DNA from: Pectinophora gossypiella
Lineage: Eukaryota > Arthropoda > Insecta > Lepidoptera > Gelechiidae
Assembly: GCF_024362695.1 (NCBI RefSeq)
Contig: NC_065408.1
Location: 12,276,001 to 12,340,000 of the forward strand
DNA length: 64,000 bases
Reading direction: 5' to 3'
In this document: piece after piece, positions 31,420-42,254 of the stretch
Layout: each line of letters opens with the position of its first letter
Numbering within the stretch: position 1 is the first letter of the stretch
Notes under the pieces: model-generated
What the model was told of the DNA's origin: nothing
The model's input: only the letters and a program-made list of their open reading frames with translations
Databases searched by the model: none
Translations under genes and position numbers: made by a program

Positions 31420-31750
31420 CGGCCTCTGTAGTCCAGTGGTTGAGCGTTGGACTCACGATCCGGAGGCCCCGGGTTCGAATCCCGGTGGGGGCATATCACA
31501 GAAATCACTTTGTGATCCCTAGTTTGGTTAAGACATTACAGGCTGATCACCTGATTGTCCGAAAGTAAGATGATCCGTGCTTCGGAAGGCACGTTAAGCT
31601 GTTGGTCCCGGTTACTACGTATTTACTGATGTAAGTGAGTAATCGTTACATGAGCCATGTTAGAGGCCTTTGGCGGTTCAATCATAACCCTGACACCAGG
31701 GTTGATGAGGCTGGTATTCTACGTCACAACCCACACGATAAGAAGAAGAA
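31420..31750 (+). mobile_element. SINE-A copy 7, full length
   Basis: A box TAGTCCAGTGG, B box GGGTTCGAATCCCGGTGGGG, body and the CACGATAAGAAGAAG end. Only a weak possible TSD (AACTACT). Confidence 0.9.
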
Positions 31751-31754
31751 GAAC

Positions 31755-32005
31755 TACTTTATTCCACTATAACTGGGTCGTGTACTAGTTTCAAGATAAT
31801 TTATGAAATTCTGATTACGAATGACGATTCTGATTTCTGATGTTGGATGTGACGAAGTTACGTATGTTTCTGATTATTTGACAAATTATATTCTTATATA
31901 ATTATATGAGTCTTAGATTCTTATTACTTACTTAATAAAGACTAAAATTAATGAAAAACATTTTTTTTATAAATGAATTTGTTTATATGTGTTTTTTGGT
32001 GATGG
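31755..32005. other. No recognised feature
   Basis: AT-rich spacer. Confidence 0.4.
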
Positions 32006-32007
32006 TT

Positions 32008-32197
32008 GGGCTGGCATAGAAAGACCTAGAAGGACTTACATTGACCAAATTGTAGATGTCCTTCCTCCTATCTACTCTGAACCGGCGTGCGTGTATGAAG
32101 TGATTGATGAATGTGGAGGAAGCAAGAGAAGTGTGTCATGATCGAAGCAAATGGAATTCTATAGTCTCTGCTTACCCCGGTGGGAATAGGCGTGTGG
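32008..32197 (+). pseudogene. LINE ORF C-terminus, family H, copy 4
   Basis: Reads AGIERPRRTYIDQIVDVL, then TLNRRACMK, one TGA, LMNVEEAREVCHDRSKWNSI and VSAYPGG. The PRRTYIDQI block places it in the same RTE-like ORF end as the copy at 24506. A 20-base deletion breaks the frame between the two blocks. Confidence 0.75.
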
Positions 32198-32449
32198 TAC
32201 ATGGTTTTCTCTATAAGGCGATATAGGGTTAAGGCGACTTTAGAGGCGTAGTGACGGGATGTCGTGCGATATGTCGTACGCGTATACGACGTGGCATTTA
32301 CAAGTCAGACTCATTTAATAAATAGTTTTCGGAATATTCAACGTTGGACTGTTTTACAACGCGGTATAACACCACTACTATTATGGCGGAACTAGCTATT
32401 TAACACACTATGATAATAGAAATGCGATTACATAAACATAAATAACCAT

Positions 32450-32619
32450 AATTAAAACACATAATAACGGGTTCTTACCGCGTTTAAAATAGGGAGATAT
32501 GAGACTCCCGATATTTTGACACTATTGCAAGTACCATGATCACGGGATGACTGACAGTCAGTAAGAACCCGTTATTATGTGTTTTAATTATGATATTAAC
32601 CGCGTAAACTTAAAACAAT
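32450..32619. mobile_element. Inverted-repeat element X, copy 2
   Basis: Ends AATTAAAACACATAATAACG and complement at 32564-32589, followed by the shared flank ATTAACCGCGTAAACTTAAA. The interior is inverted relative to copy 1. Confidence 0.75.
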
Positions 32620-32807
32620 AAATAACCATACCATATCTCTTGAAAAGGATTTCGAAGATTGTATAAAGTGGTCCCTGACCTACTCATATTTACTCGGGAA
32701 GTGAGTTCTAAGAATGGAACATTAACCACAAATGGTGTTGTAATAAATCTTACCTTAAATAGTACAGTTTTATCAGCCAGACAGCCCGCAGCTACTGCTC
32801 ACTTACT

Positions 32808-33133
32808 ATTCTGTGGTTCAGTGGTTGAGCGTTGTGCTCACGATCCGGAGGTCTCGGGTTCGAATCCCTGTGGGGACAAATCACAAAAATCACTTTGTGA
32901 TCCTTAGTATGGTTAGGACATTACAGGCTGATTACCTGATTGTCCAAAAAGTAAAAAGATCCGTGCTTCGGAAGGCACGTTAAGCCGTTGGTCCTGGTTA
33001 TTACTTAATGATGTAAGTACGTAGTCGTTACATGAGTCATGTCATGGGCCTATGGCGGCTCAGTAATAACCCTGACACCAGGGTTGACGGGGTTGGTAAT
33101 TCACCTCACAATTCACACGATAAAAGGAGAAGT
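32808..33133 (+). mobile_element. SINE-A copy 8
   Basis: Starts within the head at TGTGGTTCAGTGGTTGAGCG. B box, body and tail (CACACGATAAAAGGAG) follow. Confidence 0.9.
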
Positions 33134-33134
33134 C

Positions 33135-34050
33135 ATATACGATTGGTATAGGTTTGTGGTTATTATAGAATGGACGGCAATAATAGGACATGTCTGAACA
33201 TGACATTATTGGGCCCAGATGAGCGGTCGAGCCTGACCTACTTCAAGAACAGTGTTATTAGGGAACGAAATCGTCATAATGTAATATGTGAAAGTATGTT
33301 AGTCGTAACATGGCCGTATTAGAAGCTTTTGGGTCAATAATAACAGACAACATGAGAAACGCGAGAGATACGATACGACATTGCAGTTGGAAAAAGGCAT
33401 CTTGCATCCGCTCTCTGTTTTTGTACAATCTACCTGTTTTCAGACACATTTACTTATAAATATCATATGTGTAGGCATAAGTTTTATAGGTAAAATTATA
33501 ACTGTAGTTATCATATCACTTGCTTGCGCTCTGCGATGCGTAGCCGAGACACGAACTGCACAAAATGTTTGTTTACCTTTTGCTTACCCACAAGTTTTTG
33601 TTACCTACTTATCTATGTATAATGTAAGACGGACATCGTAGATACCTAGCATCGACACAAACCATGGTTTAACGATGCTAGTTAGTTTAATCACTGTCTG
33701 TACTTAATTTTTGAAATAAATAAATAAAAAATGTTACAAACAAGATTCTTATCATAAAAAAATAACTTTTTCACTGTATATGAACCACATGTGAGGCATT
33801 AAAGTTGAAATTCATACGTGCATGTCCCATATTATGTGGGGCATATTTTTTTTGCCCTAGCGTGGCTCTGTACATAAATTCCAATGTGTTTATCTAAAAA
33901 TAACATTGTACGTAAGGGGTTTATATCTATTTTTTAGTTACACAGTGAACGTGTTAAACATTCTTCTACCTAAGATAACATAACATAACAAATACTTTAT
34001 TGCACAAACAGGAAAAAACAAAACCTACCTACCTACTTTACATTTGTTAG
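33135..34050. other. No recognised gene
   Basis: Contains a LINE-like tip on the minus strand near 33990-34022 (AATAAAGTATTTG then (TTATG)n). An 86-codon plus frame and a 63-codon minus frame overlap at 33258-33641; neither has a known motif. Confidence 0.35.
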
Positions 34051-34063
34051 GTAGTACCCGATG

Positions 34064-34351
34064 AGGAGCTTGGTGGCGCAGCGATAAACGCGCTCGGTCT
34101 GCGATTGTTGAAGTTAAGCAACTTTCGCAAAGGCCGGTCATAGGATGGGTGACCACAAAAAAAAAGTTTTCATCTCGAGCTCCTCCGTGCTTCGGAAGGC
34201 ACGTTAAGCCCGGCTGCATTAGCAGTCGTTAATAACCATCAATCTGCACTGGGCCCGTGTGATAGTTTAAGGCCCGATCTCCCTATCCATCTATAGGGAA
34301 GGCCCGTGCCCCAGCAGTGGGGACGTTAATGGGCTGATGATGATGATGATG
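34064..34351 (+). mobile_element. SINE-B copy 7 with 8-bp TSD
   Basis: Complete head, 5S-like part and body, with a small deletion after CGTTAAGCC. TSD ACCCGATG at 34056-34063 and 34352-34359. Confidence 0.92.
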
Positions 34352-34751
34352 ACCCGATGTATTATTCCGCAATTTTCAGTGCCGTCGTAATTTCATTGTT
34401 GGGCACAGGCCTGCCCTCATCAACTCACGTTAATAAAAATGAATTAATTACAAACCTAATGTTCATCGCACTCCGCTGAGACGTGGAGCCCGAAATTATC
34501 GTTCTAATTATGACAAAAAACGTTTATATTTAGAATACGAAACAATTGGCGATCACGTTTCTTCCTTCATCTCACGTGGCTGTGAAATACGTCAACAGGT
34601 CGGCAAGTTTAATGGCCATTTGGCCAAATTTACAAAAATCTAATGAGAACGATGAATTTTAAATTATTTTGTACTCTTCCTTATTGCAAAGGATTATCTA
34701 AATTATCTATATCATGTACCTATAAAGATCATCACGATAATTATTTCTTTT

Positions 34752-35008
34752 GACGTGACTTGGCCGCAGATGGCATTAACTACTTGACCGGACAAATGGG
34801 GAGCGCTGAAGGCTCTCACCCGGTATAAAGTTTAAGACAACAGGCCTGAGGGTGCTCAGTTGGCGCGAACCTTGGCTCATGGCGTCGTCTGAGACGAAAA
34901 ATATTTGAAAGAATTAATCGACCCTACGACCTCGATAGCGATAAGCGCTGATTGAAGGAAATCGTCGACCACGCCGGCGGGGTCGATATCGGAGTCCTGA
35001 AGTGTTTG
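34752..35008 (-). mobile_element. Jockey-like LINE 3' end, second copy
   Basis: Matches 40784-41050: the 3' UTR (GCCGCAGATGGCATTAACTA on plus) and the last codons of the ORF. It is about 257 bases, 5' truncated, with a much reduced A tail (TTTCTTTT on plus). Small differences and one lost base separate it from the intact copy. Confidence 0.85.
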
Positions 35009-35009
35009 A

Positions 35010-35455
35010 ATAATTTGGTAGTGGCAATGATGTATATGCAGCCCGTACAGCTCTATACATAAACATTAAATGTAATATCATATAACATGAAGTGAAACTC
35101 TATTCGAGCATGGAGACCTCGGCAAATACTGCAGCTAGTGCTATTTAGCCAAGTTTCTTGTCGATTTGTTTTGTTTTAGTTCCAATTAACGTAGGTGTAC
35201 AGTGCAATTGTGCAATGTGTACTTACATAGGTAGTATTTCATGAAGATACAAGTAATCTACATAGTTTCTGATAGATAATCCTGCAATAGAAAATATCAT
35301 TTCTCCCATAAACTATTATCTGTATTGTAAAACAGCATACCATTTAAATATTGTACTTACGGCGGGAGATAAAACTGTCAAGTGCAAAATAGACATGTTC
35401 CTAAACGATCCATTTCACTTCTAAAAGCTACTTAATAGCCATTGTTTATGTGTTT
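35010..35455. other. No recognised feature
   Basis: AT-rich spacer. Confidence 0.4.
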
Positions 35456-35462
35456 TAATTAT

Positions 35463-35755
35463 TAAATACCTTCGTGGTCTAGTGGTTAGAACGTTAGTCT
35501 CACGATCTGAAAGTTCGGGTTCGATTCCCGATTGGAAAATTGTATAAATCACTTTGTGAGACTGTCCTTTGTTTGTATCCGAAAAAGTAGGATGATTCCG
35601 TACTTCGGAGGGCACGTTAAGCTTTTCGTCCATGCTATTAGACATAAAATACCGTTTACCAAACGGCAGTGGAGCAGCGTGGTGAAGTATGCTCCATACC
35701 CTCTCCGGTTGATTGAGGGGAGACCTGAGCCCAGCTTTGGGACATTATATCGGCT
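35463..35755 (+). mobile_element. SINE-C copy 5
   Basis: Head TCGTGGTCTAGTGGTTAGAA, B box GGTTCGATTCCCGATTGG, body and the end CCCAGCTTTGGGACATTATA (diverged). A deletion removes bases around TTTGTTTGTATCCG. Confidence 0.88.
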
Positions 35756-35764
35756 TTTTTTGTT

Positions 35765-35832
35765 AAGGGGCGGAAGGCGAGAGGGAAAGTGTTTGCAGTT
35801 GCGAGGTGATTGGCCGCCTCTTTGGCATCCTA
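35765..35832 (-). pseudogene. Diverged Jockey-like LINE coding scrap
   Basis: The minus strand reads AKEAANHLATANTFPLAFRP, which aligns with LAIEAANQLATPNTSGPRYR near the C-terminus of the intact LINE ORF at 40957. Confidence 0.45.
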
Positions 35833-35871
35833 CTTATAAAACTTCTACTTTTCTTACATAAAACTACAATA

Positions 35872-36184
35872 GTGATCCAGTGGTTAACCGTTGGGCTCAC
35901 GATCCTAAGACCCCGGGTTCGAATCCTGGTGGGGACATGTCACAAAAATCACTTTGTGATCTCTAGTTTGGTTAAGGCATTACAGGCTGATCACCTGATT
36001 GTCCAAAAGCAAGATGATCCGTGCTTAGGAAGGCACGTTAAGCCGTTGGTACCGGTTACTACTTACTGTTGTAAGTAAGTAGTCGTTACACGAGCCATAT
36101 CAGGGGCCTTTTACGGCTCAGTAATAACACCGGGATTGATGAGGTTGGTATTCCACCTCACCACCCACACGATAAGAAGAAGAC
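35872..36184 (+). mobile_element. SINE-A copy 9
   Basis: Head, B box GGGTTCGAATCCTGGTGGGG, body and tail (CACACGATAAGAAGAAG). A short deletion in the TGACACCAGGG part. Confidence 0.9.
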
Positions 36185-36189
36185 CAGGA

Positions 36190-36510
36190 GGAGACAAAAT
36201 CCAAAAGATATGACAAACCATCATAAAAAGAAGTTGAAACGATTTAGTAGGATATAAAAAACGGTGTATCAACAAAACTAAGTACGTTCTCGATGTTTTT
36301 AATCACCACCGAGGTAAGTGCTCTTACGGTCAATAATGCCAGGATTTTGTTTACTTTTCTTATCATCAAGCAAACGTGAGATAGTAATAAAGCGAAGGCT
36401 GCCTGAACCTCGTCATCAAATATTGACATGCTTACTTACTGTCTGACGCAAACACTGAAAAACCAAGTCGTAATAAATATTATAATAGTTCTCTTTCTTG
36501 TCGTTTTTGG
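36190..36510. other. No recognised feature
   Basis: Spacer. A 61-codon minus frame here has no recognisable content. Confidence 0.4.
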
Positions 36511-36518
36511 GGATCTGG

Positions 36519-36675
36519 AGGGTTAAAATGGCCACATCGAAGCAATTCATCGAAGAAAGCAATATTGCTATTTGACATTTGTTTGTATTGCGCACTTACT
36601 TTTATATACGCAAATTGCAAATAGCAATATTGCTTTCTTACCTTCTTCTTGCTTCGGTGTGGCCATTTTAACCCC
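36519..36675. mobile_element. Foldback element U, copy 1
   Basis: Arms start GGGTTAAAATGGCCACA and its complement, continue into GAAGCAA and AGCAATATTGCTATTTG, and meet around a short centre (TTGCGCACTTAC). About 157 bp. Related pieces at 61325-61450 and 62899-62975. Confidence 0.7.
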
Positions 36676-36699
36676 CCGTGTATGTAATCTTTTACCACT

Positions 36700-37085
36700 G
36701 GGTTCGGCCCTATTCCATATGTATAGCTCTTTGTACAGTGCCCCTTGCCATCTGCTTGACCTGGGCTACCTACATAATCGATGATCCTCCTCTAGCACGC
36801 TTACCCTCAGTCTGGTCAGAATAATGTGTTTCTCTGGACAGTGCAATGAGGATTGCATCATGTGCCCAAAGAAACTCAGGACTCTCCTGGCATGTGGTAA
36901 GCAGACTCTTGGCGACCTTAATCTCATTGAGAATGGAGACGTTTGTTCTCATGACTGTCCAAGGAATGCGTAGCAGCTTTCTCTAACACCACATTTCAAA
37001 AGCTTAGATCGTTCCTTTCTCCTTAGATACCATGTTTCTACACCATACATGATGATGGAAAGAACTGTTATAGTACACAGATACA
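36700..37085 (-). pseudogene. RTE-like LINE ORF2 C-terminal remnant
   Basis: The minus strand gives SIIMYGVETWYLRRKERSKL and, after frame changes, CYAFLGQS, MRTNVSILNEIKVAKSLLTT and a segment ending TEGKRARGGSS. These match the thumb and C-terminal blocks (YGxETWxLR, RTNxSILNEI, GKRARGR) of insect RTE-type reverse transcriptases. At least two frameshifts are present. Confidence 0.75.
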
Positions 37086-37089
37086 ATAA

Positions 37090-38160
37090 CGTCATCTTAT
37101 AGTGAAATAAATCGTATGCCCTATTCTCGCCATTTTCTTCAACAAAAAAACTTGTGTTTATTCAAATAAAAATTATGACTACAATTTTTTACACGGATTA
37201 AAACTCGCCGTGTCTAACTATTACAAGTCCTTGTTAACAAAAATCATAGTGGAAAGTGATATTAATTATTAAAATCATAACCTGAATTCAATTTCGGTGG
37301 TCAAATTTAGAGCCCGAACCGTGACACAGCCAGCAGCCGTGTGATTCTAAAAAAAACAAAAGTTAAAAAGTATCCAAGTGAATCCTCAAATCAAAACACT
37401 CGTTACCTACCTGTAATCACAAGCTACTTGCTACAAGTATCATCAAAGTAAGAGCTCTTCAGTATTTAGGATAAAATAGATGATCCAATTATTTCTGCTT
37501 CCCAAGCCATGGGCTTTTGAATAATGAATGCTCGATCAGAACTTTACCTAACTTGAAACTTTCTCAGAGCTTCGTCATTAAAAAAAATCGAAAATTTTTT
37601 AATTCAGGATATAACGCAAAGAGATGAGAAATATTTAACTGGTATAAAGAGATTTTCTTCCGACGCTATTAACTATTTCGCTGGACGAATGGGATTCAAA
37701 TGGGATTAAGAGCCCTCGACCTCGATAACGATCGACTAAAATGTCAATGTGACAAAAAATATACAGGATAATGAAGAGAAAACAGAGACAGCGTGTGTGT
37801 TATGTATTCTTCTTTCACTTCAAACAAGTCTTCACCTAAGTGTGCTCTGTTACCAAATTAAATTTGCTTCTATGCTGCTTTGAGAGCATATAAAAACACA
37901 GCACACTTTCAGCTGCTTGTCTCTAGGGGCATGTCGTAAAATACGACAGATGGATAGTGTCAATTTGTGTTATTTTTAACATGGTGGATTAATGTTTTTA
38001 TTTATTTTATTTTTATTTTATTTTATTTTGGACAACAGACAGTCATAATACAGCATTTGTATCTTAAAAAAAAGTAATATACCAACCTTTGGTCACCATA
38101 AATGTTCATCATATTCATCTTAGGACTTGGTATCAATTACTATTGATTTCATATTTATTA
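37090..38160. other. No gene; one LINE scrap
   Basis: AT-rich. Positions 37660-37740 on the minus strand resemble the Jockey-like 3' UTR and ORF end (GCTATTAACTATTTCGCTGG, then TCGACCTCGATAACGATCG), heavily decayed. A TTTTA-rich low-complexity run lies at 37995-38030. Confidence 0.4.
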
Positions 38161-39000
38161 TTGACTAGCTTTTGCCCGCGACTTCGTCCGCGTGGCGTGT
38201 TATATAAGAGAGAGATCTTTGTGTGTGTGGGAGTGCATATCAAATTTCAAGCATCTAACTTATGCAGTTTAGATTTTTTCATACAATATTTTTCCCAATA
38301 ATTCCCATTTTTCAAAATACAGCCAAAAATAAACTTTATATTTACTAAGGTATGCATGCATGCTAGATTGAATCAATTGATTGAATTGATTTTTTTTTAA
38401 TTGATTGTTCATTGAGTTTTAATTTTAATACACACTTCCTCTCTTCCCTTCAACGTTGCTGTGCCCTACAGGGTCCATGTTTTAGTTCCTATGCCTATGT
38501 AACACCCCATTGTACTACATGGAATGCAATAAATAATTTAATTGAATTGAATTGAAAACATCTATCTTACGCGGTTTCGATTTTTTCATACAAATGTTTT
38601 TTTCCCGCTAACTCCCGTTTCCGTGGGAATTTTGCAATATCCTGTTGCAACTAAAGTTTAAGTTAACTAAGGTACCTGCATGCCAAATTTCAAGCGTCTA
38701 ACTTAAGCGGTTTAGATTTTTCATACAAAAGGATTTTCCCGCTAATTTCCGTTCCCGTGGGAATTCCGGGAATTCCTTTCTTAGTGCACCTCTACGGTAC
38801 CTAAGCTATGTCCCTTCCAAATTTCAAATGCCTACATTTAGCCGTTCAGGCTATGCGTTGATATGTCAGTCACTGAGTCAGTCAGTTTCTCCTTTTATTT
38901 AGATTTGATTTTTTCATACAAATGTTTTTTCCCGCTAACTACCGTTCCCGTGGGAGTTTTGTAATATCCTGTTGCAACTAAGCTTTAAGTTTACTAAAGT

Positions 39001-40004
39001 ACCTGCATGCCAAATTTCAAACGTCTAACTTGAGTGGTTTAGATTTTTCATACAAAAGGATTTTCCCGCTAATTCCCGTTCCCGTGGGAATTTCGGGAAT
39101 TCCTTTCTTAGTACACCTCTACGGTGTCTAAGGTACCTGCGTGCCAAATTTTAAACATCTTACTTGAATGGTTTAGATTTTTCATACAAAAGGATTTTCC
39201 CGTTAATTCCCGTTCCCGTGGGAATTTCGGGAATTCCTTTCTTAGTGCACCTCCACGGTACCTAAGGTACCTGCATGACAAATTTCAAACGTCTAACTTG
39301 AATGGTTTAGATTTTTCATACAAAAGGATTTTCCCGCTAATTCCCGTTCTCGTGAGAATTTCGGGAATTCCTTTCTTAGTGCACCTCCACGGTACCTAAG
39401 GTATCTGCATGCTAAATTTCAAATGTCTAACTTGAGTGGTTTAGATTTTTCATACAAAAGGTATTTCCCGCTAATTCCCGTTCCCGTGAGAATTTCGGGA
39501 ATTCCTTTCTTAGTGCACCTCTACGGTACCTATGGTACCTGCATGCCAAATTTCAAACGTCTAACTTGAGTGGTTTAGATTTTTCATACAAAAGGATTTT
39601 CCCGCTAATTCCCGTTCCCGTGGGAATTTCGGGAATTCCTTTCTTAGTACACCTCTACGGTATCTAAGGTACCTGCATGACAAATTTCAAACATCTAACT
39701 TGAATGGTTTAGATTTTTCATACAAAAATATTTTTCCGCTAATTCCCGTTCCCGTGGGAATTTCGGGAATTCCTTTCTTAGTGCACCTCTACGTTATCTA
39801 AGGTACCTGCATGCCAAATTTCTAAAGTCTAACTTGAGTGGTTTAGATTTTTCATACAAAAGGATTTTCCCGCTAATTCCCGTTCCCGTAGGAATTTCGG
39901 GAATTCCTTTCTTAGTGCACCTCTACGGTATCTAAGGTACCTGCATGCCAAATTTCAAACGTCTAACTTGAGTGGTTTAGATTTTTCATACAAAAGGATT
40001 TCCC
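39001..40004 (+). repeat. 134-bp tandem repeat array, 7.5 units
   Basis: Units start ACCTGCATGCCAAATTTCAA (with variants) at 39001, 39135, 39269, 39403, 39537, 39671, 39805 and 39939, exactly 134 bases apart each time. Each unit contains GGTTTAGATTTTTCATACAA, TTCCCGTTCCCGTGGGAATT and CGGGAATTCC. Related, unphased copies precede it at 38590-38810 and 38905-39000. Units differ by substitutions only. Confidence 0.95.
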
Positions 40005-40133
40005 TTCACTACTCTGCTCCTATTGATTGTAGCGTGATGAAAAGTATACTATGACCTGTCCAGGAGTGTGAAGAATAATTGTACCAAGTTTCATTAAAAT
40101 CCGTCCAGTAGTTTTTGTTTCTATAAGGAACAT

Positions 40134-40134
<1 letters not shown>

Positions 40135-40176
<42 letters not shown>
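40135..40176. repeat. (CAGA)n microsatellite
   Basis: About ten tetranucleotide units inside element P. Confidence 0.95.
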
Positions 40177-40178
<2 letters not shown>

Positions 40179-40567
40179 AATTTTACTGATTGCATTTTTG
40201 GCATCAGTATCGATCACTTATCACCCCCTGATAGTTATTTTGAAAAAATATTTAATGTACAGAATTGACCTCTCTACAGATTTATTATAAGTATAGATTA
40301 TTTATTTAAAGCTCAACAGATATTAATTACTTATTTATATTATTATTTATTTATACCTAAATTTTTAAGTTTGATGTGTAATTTTAATTTTAATTTATTT
40401 TTAAATACTTAAATACCCTTAATTGTATAAGTTATGTACGCCGTAATTATCACAATACCGTAACCTTATAAATGTAAAATGTTTTAATATATGTGATGTG
40501 GTTGTACTTTATATATAAATAAATAAATACCAAGTCCTATGATCAAGTAGCTACGAGTTGTCTTTGA

Positions 40568-40715
40568 TTACTTGTACAGTCATGAGCAATATAATGTACC
40601 CACTTTAGGACTCTGTCGCTTTAATATATTAGACATTTAGTGAGACTTACAGTTCAATTTGTCAAAAAAGTTAATGTGACATGGTACCAAAGTGTATACA
40701 TATTAGAGCTCGTGA

Positions 40716-40717
<2 letters not shown>
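40568..40717. mobile_element. Inverted-repeat element Y, copy 2
   Basis: Left end GTACAGTCATGAGCAATATA, right end GAGCTCGTGACC. The flanking GTAC on the right is displaced to 42151 by the LINE insertion. Confidence 0.75.
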
Positions 40718-40784
<67 letters not shown>

Positions 40785-42138
40785 ACGTGACTTATTGTAG
40801 ATTTGCCGCAGATGGCATTAACTACTTGGCCGGACAAATGAGGAGCGCTGAAGGCTCTCACCCGGTACAACGTTTAAGACAACAGGCCTGAGGGTGCCCA
40901 GTTGGGCGCGAACCTCGGCTCAGGGCGTCGTCTGAGAGGAAAAATATTTGAAAGAATTAATCGACCCTAGTGGGTCGATAGCGATAAGCGCTGAATGAGG
41001 GAAATCGTCGACCACGCCGGCGGGGTCGATATCGGGGTCCTGAAGTGTTTGGTGTCGCGAGCTGATTGGCTGCCTCTATGGCTAGAGTAATCGGGTCGTC
41101 GGGATCGTATATTACGTCCTTCGGACGCCGATACTTTTCAGTACCGTCCCTAAGCGGGATGTATTCGGAAGCCGCAACTACCAGGGGATTTGGGTGGTGC
41201 GGAGCAGAATCGAAAAAACGTTTGGAAGCTAATTTGAGCCACTGGGCAATGGTTGGCAAACCTAGGTCAATGTGCAGATTTTCATTGCGAAGGAACCACG
41301 GAGCTCCCGTGGCTTTCCGCATGAAACGATTTTGTATTACCTGTAGACGGTGGATTTGAGAGGGACTCGCATGAGCGAAAACTACCCCTGCATAGGTCAT
41401 GATCGGACGGATGCAAGTCGTGTAGATTTTCACCTTATTCCTAAGGGACAATTTACTTCGCTTGTTAAGAAGACAGTGAAGACGGCCCATTACAAACGCG
41501 GCGCGATCGCGCACACGTTTGATATGGGCCTTGAAAGTAAGACGTCTATCTAAGACTACGCCGAGATATTTGACTTGCTCCTCCCAAGGGATCGGCTTGC
41601 CAAACATCTTAATGATTTTAAGTTGACGGCGTGACCGTGGCGTGTTATAATAGCCCTTTGAAAAGTACACCGCTGCACTTTTCTCCGGGTTTACCTCGAT
41701 TCTCCATTTGCGAAACCACTTGCCCAAGGCATTGGCCGCGCGTTGGAGGATTCCGGTCATCATAACTCGACCACGGCACGAAGAATAGATGGCTGTATCA
41801 TCCGCAAATAAAGCTAATTCGGTATTAGGGGATTTGGGAATGTCACTAGTATACAATGAAAATAGTAAAGGGGAGAGGACGGAGCCTTGTGGGACTCCGG
41901 CATGTATCGGATGCGGTGACGAGAGCGTCCCTTCTACGCGGTAGCGAAAGGTTCGATTTGAGAGGAAGTCTCGTATGATGTGCACGAGACGGTCTGGCAC
42001 TCCCAGTGAATAAAGCTTGTAGATCAAGCCGTTGTGCCAGACTTTGTCGAACGCTTTCGCCACATCGAAGAAGAGCGCTCCCGTAGCGACAGGTTTTTTT
42101 AAGTTTGATCTACTGGAGATATGTTCAACAATACGGTG
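40718..42138 (-). mobile_element. Jockey-like LINE, 5' truncated, with 66-nt A tail and 12-bp TSD
   Basis: On the minus strand it consists of the 3' portion of ORF2, a 170-base 3' UTR and a pure A tail (T-run 40718-40783 on plus). TSD GAGCTCGTGACC at 40706-40717 and 42139-42150. The long uninterrupted tail, exact TSD and intact frame point to a recent insertion. The 5' junction may be off by up to five bases because GAGCT could be microhomology. Confidence 0.92.
40957..42138 (-). CDS. LINE ORF2 reverse transcriptase, C-terminal 393 residues
   Basis: The frame is open back to the truncation point, so the GTG at 42063 is not a true start. RT blocks in order: LFFDVAKAFDKVWH (first catalytic Asp, in FFD), HAGVPQGSVLSPLLFSLYTS, the active site ALFADDTAIYS, and the thumb YLGVVLDRRLTFKAHI. 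A basic C-terminus (RYRPRRRGRRFPSFSAYRYR) follows. No stop or frameshift is seen. The endonuclease domain and N-terminal RT blocks are missing because the insertion is 5' truncated, so it cannot be autonomous. Motif wording fits the Jockey clade; assignment to a named family needs a database. Confidence 0.93.
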   Translation of the reverse strand, partial: HRIVEHISSRSNLKKPVATGALFFDVAKAFDKVWHNGLIYKLYSLGVPDRLVHIIRDFLSNRTFRYRVEGTLSSPHPIHAGVPQGSVLSPLLFSLYTSDIPKSPNTELALFADDTAIYSSCRGRVMMTGILQRAANALGKWFRKWRIEVNPEKSAAVYFSKGYYNTPRSRRQLKIIKMFGKPIPWEEQVKYLGVVLDRRLTFKAHIKRVRDRAAFVMGRLHCLLNKRSKLSLRNKVKIYTTCIRPIMTYAGVVFAHASPSQIHRLQVIQNRFMRKATGAPWFLRNENLHIDLGLPTIAQWLKLASKRFFDSAPHHPNPLVVAASEYIPLRDGTEKYRRPKDVIYDPDDPITLAIEAANQLATPNTSGPRYRPRRRGRRFPSFSAYRYRPTRVD

Positions 42139-42254
42139 GAGCTCGTGACCGTACTTCTGCCTAGCCTCTTAATTACGGGCGCGAGTTTATGTATAAAACA
42201 AGCTGTTGACCGTGTTTTAAGTATTTTTTCGTTCCCAGACGAGCATAGAAGCAT

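Larger units (their letters stand above)
38165..40298 (+). mobile_element. Unclassified element P with internal tandem array
   Basis: Begins TAGCTTTTGCCCGCGACTTC, a start common in insect dispersed repeats, and ends near TTTATTATAAGTATAGAT. Inside lie a likely LINE tip (38430-38565, ending AATAAATAATTTAATTG), a 134-bp tandem array (39001-40004), the block AAAATCCGTCCAGTAGTTTT and a (CAGA)n tract. No ORF of its own. The class (DNA, Helitron-like or LINE-derived) is not settled from sequence. The first 290 bases recur inverted at 44074-44367. Confidence 0.6.
40535..42250 (-). mobile_element. LINE-like tail F split by nested insertions
   Basis: The left part at 40535-40566 (GTTGTCTTTGATTACTTGT) and right part from about 42155 (ATTACGGGCGCGAGTTTATG) are adjacent in the other F copies, where TTGTGGCTCTGCC and similar bases join them. 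Here element Y and, within it, a LINE separate them. Confidence 0.65.

Noticed and set aside
31420..31500. Possible tRNA genes (A and B boxes recur many times)
   Set aside because: All lie at the head of SINE-A, C or D copies; no complete cloverleaf with an acceptor stem is present.
39001..40004. Possible CRISPR-like array
   Set aside because: Whole 134-base units repeat head to tail with no unique spacers, and the sequence is eukaryotic.
40640..40891. 83-codon frame with a poly-Phe run
   Set aside because: It is the T-run (LINE A tail) read on the wrong strand, with element Y before it and LINE UTR after it.
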